From the NCBI RefSeq assembly GCF_003073045.1, contig NC_037590.1, positions 10,993,042 through 11,057,041 of the forward strand: 64,000 bases of DNA, in the 5' to 3' direction. Position 1 is the first letter of the stretch; every line of letters starts with the position of its first letter. A program made the translations under genes and the position numbers. The notes under the pieces are model-generated. The model saw only the letters and a list, made by a program, of their open reading frames with translations, was not told the DNA's origin and ran no database searches. Source of the DNA: Pomacea canaliculata (taxonomy: Eukaryota; Mollusca; Gastropoda; Architaenioglossa; Ampullariidae). Shown one piece after another: positions 48,501 through 58,700 of this stretch.

Positions 48501-50175
48501 CTTTACCTGGTATCAAGTACTGTATCATACAAACAAACCTATAATTTGCTTATATCACATTAGGTTAAGTTTATCATCATCTGTAACTGTAACATAATGT
48601 CCTGATTTCAAATAAGTGATGATCTTAAAGCAGTGTCATGTTGAGCAATGGTTGACTGGTACTTTGAGATGCACAACACGGACAAGCCAAAGCAATATGA
48701 TCTGATGTGCATCAGGCTCCAACTGGCTTATGTAGCTTTTAAACCACTTTGCTGACAAAAATATTATGCTGATATTAGAAATGCCTATGCTACAATTAAC
48801 CTAAGAAAACAAGACTGACTCATCAAACATGTGAACCGATTATTTTAGAGTTGGATCCAATCAATGATACTTTCTCCAGCCCTTTAGAATTTAGACTCTC
48901 CAGAATAGTAACTAAAACATTCAATGCAGTAGTGGCAAGATTTGAGAGGGTCTGGTACACCCATAACATGTACAATCCAAACAAGTCCCACACTAATATG
49001 GTTCAATTCCTATCTGATAGGACTTAGACTGTGTTCCTTGAATGAACATCATGTCATGCTCCACTTTCTTTGGGGTCTCCATTCTATTCATTTTTATATG
49101 TAACCACTGTCATCATGCATCCAGTCTCATGGTTCTCATCAGTCATATGCATCTGTGTTGCCACCCCCACCAACTTCATCTCACTCTATCAGGACTATAA
49201 AAGTCTGGTGATGTCAATGACTGAATGATACAAAACAAACTGAAACTCAATGATGATAAAATGAAAGCCCCTTTTTGTTCAAGAAGAAGAATCCATCATC
49301 GTTCATCAGTCCACTTGAATATGTCAAGGTTGACAAAACCAACCACACCTTAACATCATCTGTCACAAATCTGAGATTCATGATCACTGCTGACATGACC
49401 CTTGATAGGCAAGTTATGACTGTCAATCGATCTGCTATGAACTAAGATCAGCTCAATTCACCAGGTTCTCTCTACAAATACTGCCAGCACTCTTGTCTGT
49501 ATATTTGTTCTACCTAGGCTTCATTACTGTTACTCCATGCTCACAGGCCCGACCTACATACCTTATTCATAAACTCCAGAAAGTACAGAACTCCACTACA
49601 GGTCTTGTGCTTAAAGCTAGGGAACAGCATCACATCTTTCCTCTCCTTCATTCTCTGCACTGGATACCATCTGTGCTTGCATTCATTACAAGAAGATTGA
49701 GCTTGTGTTTTAATTTCTTTGCAGGCTCCTGCCTGCCTATTTCTCTGACCTTTTCTTCCCCCGTATCCCAGCCACACAACTCCGTTCTTCGTCTGACGAA
49801 CGTATACCAACTATTCCTGTCACCAGAACAACATATGGGCATAGGATTTTTAGTTATTGTGCAACAAAACAGTGGAACTCTTTCTGTCTCCTTCCATATC
49901 CGCCACTTACCCACCATCGAATCTTTAAAACTGCACCAAATACCGTCCATGTCTTGTTTCCAGCACTGAGAGGGTAATCATAAATCGCGCGCTTATTGTT
50001 ATTGCTACCAATTCAAGGATGAATGAACAAATGATGTATCTAGAGATTAATCAAATGCCAAAACTATCTTAGAATTGTCACCTATCAAACATTCAGCATA
50101 CCCATGTGTGGTTAATGCCAAATGCTTCATGAAAACATCAGAGATCGCTCTACAACGTGCAAGTATGACGGCCAT
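45508..50175 (-). CDS. TFAM: TFAM-D: intact TFAM paralogue, sister of TFAM-C
   Basis: Seven minus-strand exons: 50102-50175, 48324-48457, 48009-48079, 47549-47698, 47136-47231, 46225-46281 and 45508-45651; 726 nt, 241 residues, TAA stop, each exon equal in length to that of TFAM-C. The leader is the same as in C except at its last residues. Differences are scattered: PKQPPGAFVKFMLEK in box A, GATIFKISKVASQLWREL in exon 3, RLDQGDASVI in box B. All splice sites are intact. As in C, the frame behind the TAA is open for 34 codons and strongly basic. The role would be mtDNA binding, packaging and transcription. Intron 1 is compact compared with C. Confidence 0.9.
45795..46160 (-). mobile_element. 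RTE-like LINE C-terminal fragment in TFAM-D intron 6
   Basis: The minus strand encodes a C-terminal LINE stretch (RRLTGTLKGRGELGDQ and, nearby, LCFRRSNKEQTK) and ends in AACAAACTAAACTAA. The outer junctions match those of the LINE piece in TFAM-C, but the interior comes from a different part of the element. Confidence 0.65.
46455..46934. mobile_element. MITE with long terminal inverted repeats (TFAM-D intron 5)
   Basis: The counterpart of 35675-36184 at the same intron position, 480 bp, with a small internal deletion near 46685. The ends ACCAACCTGAAACGG and its inverse are intact. Confidence 0.7.
48990..50010 (+). mobile_element. L2/CR1-like LINE, longer copy
   Basis: The plus strand encodes the C-terminal half of an L2/CR1 reverse transcriptase: TYLIHKLQKVQNSTTGLVLK, FPLLHSLHWIPS and LCFNFFAGSC are diagnostic. 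The frame is broken further on. It lies in intron 1 of TFAM-D, antisense to it, and is not a host gene. Confidence 0.75.
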
Positions 50176-51049
50176 GTTTATTCCGCGCGTGTTGACAGGG
50201 TAATCGTTAGTTACATTGTGACAAATAACGAAAATGTGCCAAAGCGTTTTATAGAAGCAATAATACAAGTGGAAAGAAAAAATAAAATATTTGGAATACA
50301 TTCTTAGAATGCTTAACATTCATTTAAGTATCTACAAAAATAAAACAGAGTTAGAATGCAGTGAGTTTGTGACACCTCCCTGAGCGTATAGTCTATGCAC
50401 GAAGCTTTGACATCATGCACAGTGTAAAGGTGTCATCAGCGGTGGGATAATACAATCTACGGTATCATTTGTAATATTAGTAGAAAGGCAGTCGAAAATA
50501 AACCAGATGACACAGCATTAACAGCCCCCACCCGTTCCTCTCCACCCCCGCCAAAAGTGAGAGAAAATTTAGTGCTCTTCGCATTTACTGCTTTGTGGTA
50601 TATATGACAGTATTGTAAAACACGTTAGTGGTGCTATCTTTTCACTTCGCCACTTCAGTTTGACCAGATCGATATCTGGTTTGACGATGGTATCAACATA
50701 TGTATTCCTCCTACATCCTTTTAAATTAAGATTTGAGTGCTTTATTGATCCCCCCTTTTTTTTTGTTGGGTGAGGGGAAGGGATGTCCACTGGAAAGTGA
50801 TGATCTCTTTTGCATGGTGGCTGCTGTAGCTATACACTAAATACAGATGTCTTTATTTGGTTGTTGGAAGAGGTCAGAGTCCTGCGCCTTTCTAGTCTGC
50901 GAGCTTCTCTAAGAAAGTTAAATTGTTCCTCTTTAATCTACATTTTTACAGACTTTAACATCTTATGCATTGGGTGACTGGACAGGTTTTTGTTTTTTTG
51001 TTTGTTTTTTAATTAACTTTGCAGCTTGGATGAGCTAGGTTCTTGGTGT

Positions 51050-51514
51050 TGCATCTGACCTCCAGACTTTGCAATCCAGTTACATGAATCAGAGTTGACC
51101 TAATGGCTCCATTGATAATTCCAGATGCCTATAGCTGATTTTGGGTTTTGGCTACTTTGTCAAAGTTGGACCCCAAGCAGCCCTTCCATATTCCAAAACT
51201 GGACTTTTTTGGCCACTGAAGTCCGATCCTCAGGAAGTTCCATACATCTTTTTCATCAGGGAAATTAGATCCATGTTTTGCCCCACTGCACACTTTGTAT
51301 TTTCCAAGTTAATGCTGGTATTGAAGGTGACACCTAGGCATCTTGATTCCTTGTATTGAAAGAGAGTGTCTCCACATACTTTGAGGCTTGTAACTTGTCT
51401 AGATGTTTTCTGTGTTGAAGTCTGGCCTTTCTGTTGGAGAGGTAATGATAGATTACAGTGTGATTTCAGTCTTGTAAGAGATTGATCGTCTATTTCCGGT
51501 GCTAGATAAGCCAC
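51050..51514 (-). mobile_element. I/Jockey-like LINE fragment at the edge of block D
   Basis: The minus strand carries LGVTFNTSINLENTKC and LISLMKKMYGTS, homologous to 42100-42554. It ends abruptly at the block boundary and is followed by TFAM-E intron 1 sequence. Confidence 0.65.
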
Positions 51515-51639
51515 TATACAATCCCCTCAAACAGTCCAATATATAAAGGCAATAATAATCAAAGATGGGTGACAGAAATAAGAGAAAGGTAGATAAAAAA
51601 TTAAAAAAATTCAATGAGTGGACAGCACAATATTTTTCA

Positions 51640-52385
51640 CAGATGTTGGAGATAGAGGTGTGCATCATTGGAACAAATCTTCTACTTGACAATGGTTCAA
51701 GCATGTTGGGAAATGGCTGACTGGTGCACAACATCAATAGCCTATTGCAGCATGTTTTGACCATGATGTACACCAGGCCCAAACTGGCCAAAGCAGCTTT
51801 TAATGCGACTTTGCTGGTAAAAATGTTAAATGAGTTTTGAAATGTCAATGCTACAATTCACTGACACTACTAACTGGATCTAATCAAAGTGACTGTCTCT
51901 AGCCCTTTTGACTGAAACTAAAACTTTCGAAGCAGTTTATTTTTAAATACTTTTGAAAAATACCAACAATTGTTTAAACAACCAAAGGTGCCCACAATCA
52001 TAGTTACTGTTTAACTAGCATCTTTCAAGACACATTCCATGACACTTTTATTTCCATCGGAGGAAGACTCATATACAACCTACGGAGATGACATCGATCT
52101 CATAGCAGACAAAGAGAACCGTAAGACCTTGCCAACAGACAGTTCTAACGCATATGAAATGGGCTGGACAGCCACATATCAGTATTTTCACAAAGTACAT
52201 GCGCATGGGAAACTTGTGCTCTGCTTGCCGAATTGGGACGGTGAATCCAGGCATTCAGAAACAAGTGACTAATCAAATACACACACGGGAAACTATCTTA
52301 GAATCGTCGACTATGACACATCCAGCATACCTAATACTAAACGCTTTTCGAAAACAGCAATACCCCCACAACACACGACTGCCAT
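51640..52385 (-). pseudogene. TFAM: TFAM-E remnant: exon 1 and part of intron 1 only
   Basis: Exon 1 is 52331-52385: MAVVCCGGIAVFEKRLVL followed by a GTATGC donor, as in the other copies. Below it, about 51640-52000 matches the intron 1 of A, B and C (CTTTCGAAGCAGTTTAT is shared with B and nearly with A). No exon 2-7 follows before block D. The exon is 55 nt and ends in phase 1, whereas the other copies are 71 or 74 nt and end in phase 2, so it could not splice in frame to their exon 2. It is the unit nearest CPE and may mark the edge of the original locus. Confidence 0.75.
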
Positions 52386-52742
52386 GTTTACGCCAATCGC
52401 ACGCGCCGAAAATCATTATTTATAACGCAGGTAATAATGAAAATATCCTAGAACTTGTTATGAAACTAATAAAACACTTTGAAAGGGAATTAAAACTCAT
52501 ATAATGCATTTTCTCAAAATGTTATGAAGTAGCTACAAAAATATACAAAATAAAACAGATTTTGCTTGCTGAGAACTAAGAATCCTCCCGTTGACGTCAA
52601 TCATGACATAATTTATACACTGTCTCTGCCTACGCTACGCTTTCATTCACAGCTGTATTAGTTCAAAGGTGGGATCGCTTGGCATCGTCTAGGCAGCAAA
52701 AATAATTTTCTCTCTGCGATCTCAAAATAGCTGTTAACAAGA
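52386..52742. promoter_or_regulatory. Interval between TFAM-E and CPE with a perfect CRE
   Basis: A 357-bp head-to-head gap. TGACGTCA, a full palindromic cAMP response element, lies at 52592-52599, about 145 bp before the CPE start. Part of the interval (about 52440-52570) is similar to the upstream sequence of TFAM-C and -D (GTAGCTACAAAAATA, AAATAAAACAGA). CREB control of CPE, a neuropeptide-processing enzyme, is plausible but inferred. Confidence 0.55.
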
Positions 52743-55700
52743 ATGCGAGACCATCATAGAATTATGTTTCAGTCAGTGATAGGCTTGTTCTTTGTAGCTT
52801 TGGTTAGTTTAACAGAAGGAGCTGTCGAGAAGGACGATTTCAACTATGTCCACCACGACTATGATTCAACAATCCGACTGCTTCAAGAAGTCAACTCGAA
52901 ATGTCCCGAAATCACCAGACTCTACAACCTTTCAGAGCCTTCAGTCCAAAATCGTTCTCTCATTGTAATCGAGATCACAGAACATCCAGGCACCCACGTC
53001 GTTGGTAAGTTATTTTGATCATTTTCACCATTTTGCTAAAACGTCCGTAGCATTAACAGTTTTTACAGCTCTAAATGCAATCTCTGTGGGCATATTCATC
53101 ATAAACTTTATAGTCATAGCAGTGGGACTAAGTTCTGCCGATCTTCTCTTCAAATGTTTGCGACGCCTGGGGAGAAGCTGGGCAGGGGAACGACTGATGT
53201 TTGCAATAGCAAGTATATAAACAGATGCCATGTGCAGGAAAAAGAACAGCGTGTCAGACAAGACCTAAATCCAGGAAAGCTAATGCATGGTACTTATTAA
53301 TGACAGGCGCTAACCACTGCGCCACAGGACTAAGGAAAGTAATTATTTGCCCAACATCATGCATACTATGACCCACAATTTATCATTGGAATCTACATTA
53401 TTCTGTTTTCTTATTTGGTTAGTCACTGATACATTTGATATAGAACAAAAATTGAAGACAAACTTGTCAAGAATGTTTCAGTTCTGCTTCAGTCTTATTT
53501 TATTTGAAGGACTGGAGATAAATGAGGCTTTTTGAACTTGCTTGGGGACACTTTCAGATAGATCAGCAGATAACACACACGTCTGTTTTCATTCATTGGG
53601 TCTATAATAATTGTCATAATAATAGTCTTCATAATAGACTGAGAAATTGTTGATTCACTTGTACAGAAAATAAACACACGGTGAAAATTCTACATCCCTT
53701 CCTTATTTTGACGTTCAGATTATTTCCCTTTAGGTATGTCAGGTTACTTGTTATTCTGCACCTTTTCAGTTTTTATTACAGTTGCTTCTTTTTCACCCTT
53801 AATATTTATATTAGTCTTATATTATTATTGTGTTATGTTTTGTAAATTTTATCATTTAGTTGCTCAGTTAAACATTTTCAAGTTATTTTTAGATTGACAT
53901 TTTGAATCCGGTCTTGTTTTTTCTGGTTTTTAGATCAAACCCAAACCAGGCATTCAGTAATTATACTGTGTTTGGTTTCCAGGAAAACCTGAGTTCAAGT
54001 ATGTGGGTAATATGCATGGAAATGAGGTAGTGGGCAAGGAACTTCTGCTGCGGCTTGTGGTTTACCTCTGCGATGAATATCTGAAGAATAATGAGCTAAT
54101 CAGGTTTTTGCTTCAAAACACCCGTCTGCACATTATCCCAACCATGAACCCTGATGGCTGGGAAAGGGCCTCTGAGGATTTCAAGGTTTTTTGATATATT
54201 TGTGTTAATTTTTTCTTTTGCTGACTAAGAATTCACCTCTGAGCAACATCTTGATAATTATCATTTCTATCTTTGGTGACATTTGATTTTTAACTTTGGG
54301 CCAGAAAGGTATTGTTTCATGGCATTTTCATATGTAATATGGCAAACTCGCTGAACATTGATTTATTGATGTTTTTTATGCTTATTACTCTGACATTAAA
54401 TGCATTATTCTGTTGTGTCAAGAACTGATCACATGCTCCTTTATACAGAATTCTGTACTATAAGTTGCATATTAATTAATTCTATTTCTATTAATTATTT
54501 ATATTCTGTAACAATTTGAAGGTGTATTGGAATTATTATTTGTTCGATTGGTGCTTTTTACAGACAAATGGGACTGTTGGATGGCTGACTGGTCGATCAA
54601 ACTACAATAATGTAGACCTCAACCGTAATTTCCCAGACTTGAACAAGGTGATATATGAACATGAGCGCACAGGAAAAGGTCCAAACAATCACCTTTCGAA
54701 GCTTCAGAAAGCCCTGGAACTTGACAAAGATGTGAGCCTCTTTCTGTTTTGGATTAAGACTTGACATTGTTCATAGGCGTTGGGAAAAAAGTTACAAAAA
54801 TGTTCAGTTAGTTCAAGTGTAATTTACTTTAAAATTTGTACTTGTTACATTTTATTTTCTCATTTTGTAAAAGATGTGCACTTGAACATACATCAATTAA
54901 TAAGATCACTAATGAAAGATGAGCATTTAGCATCGCTATATAGCTGATTGAAATCCTTAGGTTTAATCAGGGTTTCCGCATCCATAAAATGCAAAGATTT
55001 CTTTGAAACATTAACTAAAATTGCTGGGAGTTTTAGAACCTTCACCCTAATAATAAATCTTAGGTCTTATCAATCATTAGCAGAAAACACTACACTGCAG
55101 TGTTCACTTGTTGATATAATCTTGGTTTTTATATATGTTGTCACATTATTACAAACTTAAAAGTTTTAACTTATGTTTGATAACAATAATGAAAGATCAC
55201 TTTTTATGTGTAGTTAAAAAAAGATGTTTTTAACAATGAGACCACCAATCTAAACTCTTATACCCTTTAGATTTCCAGTACCAAATCATTTGCATCTTCA
55301 GACCTCCTTGCAAAATTTTTGTACAAGATAAATAGTTAAGCATATTACTACATGATGGGAAACCCCATTTTTAATCTAGAAGATTTTGTAGCCTGCTTTG
55401 TTTTAGTCCACAAATATCACTGAGATTGGTATAAGCAATTCCATTGATGAATAAAGAGCCAGTTTTTAGTCAGTGTATATTTCATTGAGAAAAATTGAAA
55501 TTGTTCTAAAAAGATCAGTATAAGATGATTAGTGCACAATCACCAGCTTGCAACATCTTACTTGTGATGCTTGGTGAGACTTGTGGTTCACTTTCATTTC
55601 AACTATTTTTGACAGCTTCAGCCTGAGACCCGTGCTGTGATGAAATGGTTGTCAGACATTGGCTTTGTCTTGTCTGCAAATCTTCATGGAGGTGACCTTG

Positions 55701-58700
55701 TAGCTAACTATCCTTATGATGAAACACGCACTGGTGATTCAAAGAGATATACAGCCTGCCCTGATGATGGTACCTTTCAGTAAGTAGACATACAAAAATG
55801 AAAAAAAGGAAAAATTTACCTCTCACTAGATTTTGAAACTACCTGACAAGTGGTAGCTATTATTTCCAACTCTTTCTCCTATTGCACAGAGAAAACTCTT
55901 GTGCTATATTTTTAAAGAAGGATTGTTAAATGCTATAAAATGTTAGCATGTTATCTAGTACTAAATGGTTACTAATTACTTTATAACTGGAGATGAATCA
56001 CGAATCCTTTTTTTTTCAGGTACTTAGCTGAGTCTTATTCCTTCTTACACAAAAAAATGGCTGATCCTAATCGCAAGCCTTGTGACAGAATGGGAGGTGA
56101 TAACTTTGGCAAGCAGGATGGTATTACAAATGGGGGTGCCTGGTATTCAGTTGGCCGAGGTAGGCGAATGTTTATCTGTTTATATTAGGTGTCTGATCAC
56201 AAGCTGTCTCTCTTTGCACAGCTATGAAAGCTCTTCCCCATTGTAGAAGAAATTGCTTATAAAATATATACATAAAACAGTGACTTAATCACAAAATCAA
56301 ACATAAAATAAACACATCATAGCTTTAGTTTAAGCCATAAGTTTGACAAAAAAATAATGTCAGTAATTTAAAAACAATGAGAAGTTCAAACCATTGTTAG
56401 GAATCACTCAGTTGTAAAAAATTGTATGGATGCTCTTTTTCATTATACTAATTTGCCTGTTGTTAACCACCCTGCTAAAACTGTACAGTAACATTTAGAT
56501 GGGAGGGTATGCTTTTGTTTAGGAGTGAAAATTTTTTACTTTTTTAACCTTATTGGTCTGCAAATGATGTGGGACTGCATTTTGACTAATGAATGATGTA
56601 AGCCCAAAACAAATCTGTAAAAGTTTTTTTCATCCTGAAAATTGGGTTGTTCAAAACTAAATCTCTCCAATTAAATCTTATAGGCATGCAAGACTACAAC
56701 TACCTGGAGACCAACTGTTTTGAGATTACTCTGGAGCTTGGCTGTGACAAGTTCCCTCCAGCTGATCAGCTGAAAAGCTTGTGGGAGGACAACATGGAGC
56801 ATTGCTAAACTTTATGCTTCAGGTATCTATAACTATACATGTTCTGTCCATGCACTGGCTGACCTGCTGTCCTCTCTGACACAAACAGGGAGCTGCTGGA
56901 TTTTTAAAATCTGGTATTTGTAAAGAAATATGGTTGATGTAATGATATATTATTCATAATCAGATTGATATATATACAGTGGTACCTCGACATGCGAGTG
57001 CCCTAACATACGAGTGTTTTGAGATACGAGCTGCCGAGCGAGCGATATTTTGCTTCGAGATGAGAGCAAGATTTGAGATACGAGGACTCGCACACTACAC
57101 CGCTGCACACAACCCCAGCATGCGGAGCGGATGTTGGGGTCGTGTGCAGCGTCCAACAGTTTCTCCCACCTCAGACTAGACCTTAGTCTGTGTGCTTGTT
57201 TCCCTCGTTTTCGAAGCATTTTTGATAAGTTGGGTTCGCGTTTTTTGCTTTTTGTACATTTACAAAAGATTAACACATTTATTGTTATAACCATGGGTCC
57301 GAAGAAGAAGATGATGTCTATTGAATTAAACCGTGAAATCATAGAAAAACATGAGCAATGTGTGCAAGTAATTGACTTGGCGAGGATGTACGGGCGTAAC
57401 ACATCAGTGATATGTACTGTGCTTAAACAGAAGGAGTTGATAAAGGGTATAACGCCAGCTAGGGCGTTACAATAATTTCTAAGCTCCGGACCTCTCTCCA
57501 TGAAAAGATGGACAGTTTTTTTAAACGATCTGCAGGTGAAAATGAGCAAAGAGTGACGAAAAAAGCGAAGACCAGTGACGAAAATTAAGCGCTCCGTAAA
57601 CACTTCACTTTAATTTTCTTTTATTATGTTTTTATAGAATATGTATTTGTTATTTATAAATAAATGTTTCTTCTTGTAAATACATTTTTTTTATTCAAAA
57701 GCACTTAACAAAAACAACTGAGGTGGTGTTTTGGGAGCTGGAATGAATTAGTGGCATTTCAATTAATTTCAATGGGGAAAATTGCTTTGAGATACGAGCA
57801 ATTTGACATACGAGCAAGGTTACGGAACGAATTAAACTCGTATGTCGAGGTACCACTGTATATATATATAAGGACTGAGAATTTAAATATTTACAGATTT
57901 TGTGGTCATGTGTTTATTAACTGAACAGACCCATATTGGAATTAAAGGAGTTGTGACAGACACATCTAACAAGGTGATCTCAGGTGCTGAAATCAAAGTA
58001 ACAGATCTGCAGACTGGAAAGCCTATTGATCATGACATACTCTCTTGTAAGTACTGCCTCAGTAAGAATGATCACAACATTCTTTTATTGTAATTGCAGT
58101 ATCTCTTGGTAAAATACCATGCATATTTTCATTTGTCTTAAAAAATTAGTAATTTATGTGCTTGCACACACACATATATACCTCTTCTCTCTTTCTCTTA
58201 TATATTTGTTGTGCATGTTTCTTTTTTATAGTAGCTGTCAAGTTCATGCCCATTTTTTGAGTGTGCTAGTGAAATGCAAAACTATTGTACTATACTGCTG
58301 TGCAGGGATACATGGTGCACACATGCAGAGCTCATGCATACCAAATTTTTGTCTTAGTCTTATTGTTTGAGAATTTGATATGTGTTCTGTTGAGTACATT
58401 CATGTGTCATGTTAAATAATTTTTAAAATTATTTTTAAGGTTGTCAAGTACCATAGTTTTAGTCCAGATCAAAAGATGAGTCAATTTTTGTTTCATGCTG
58501 ACAGTGACAGATGGAGACTACTACCGTTTGTTGAAGAATGGTGACTACATGGTGACTGTAAAAGCCACTGGATACCACCCAGCCATAAAATGTGTGACTG
58601 TGAAAAATGTCATGTTTGTTGGCTCTGGCATTCTGAAAGAGGCTCAAAAGCTAGATTTCCAGCTTACTCCTAGCAGTGAACCCAATCCAGAAGATATTAC

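Larger units (their letters stand above)
44177..51514. repeat. Segmental duplication block D (holds TFAM-D)
   Basis: Homologous to 33030-42554, including the 3' flank, the whole gene, the intronic LINE site and MITE, and sequence upstream of exon 1. The right edge falls inside the I/Jockey-like LINE near 51514. Against block C it lacks about 607 bp and about 1865 bp in intron 1, and keeps about 530 bp (50430-50960) upstream of exon 1 that C has lost. Confidence 0.85.

Noticed and set aside
49493-49969. 158-residue frame as a host gene
   Set aside because: It contains L2/CR1 reverse transcriptase C-terminal motifs and lies in LINE sequence.
56950-57603. 217-residue frame on the minus strand
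   Set aside because: It is the antisense shadow of the Tigger element and has no recognisable domain.
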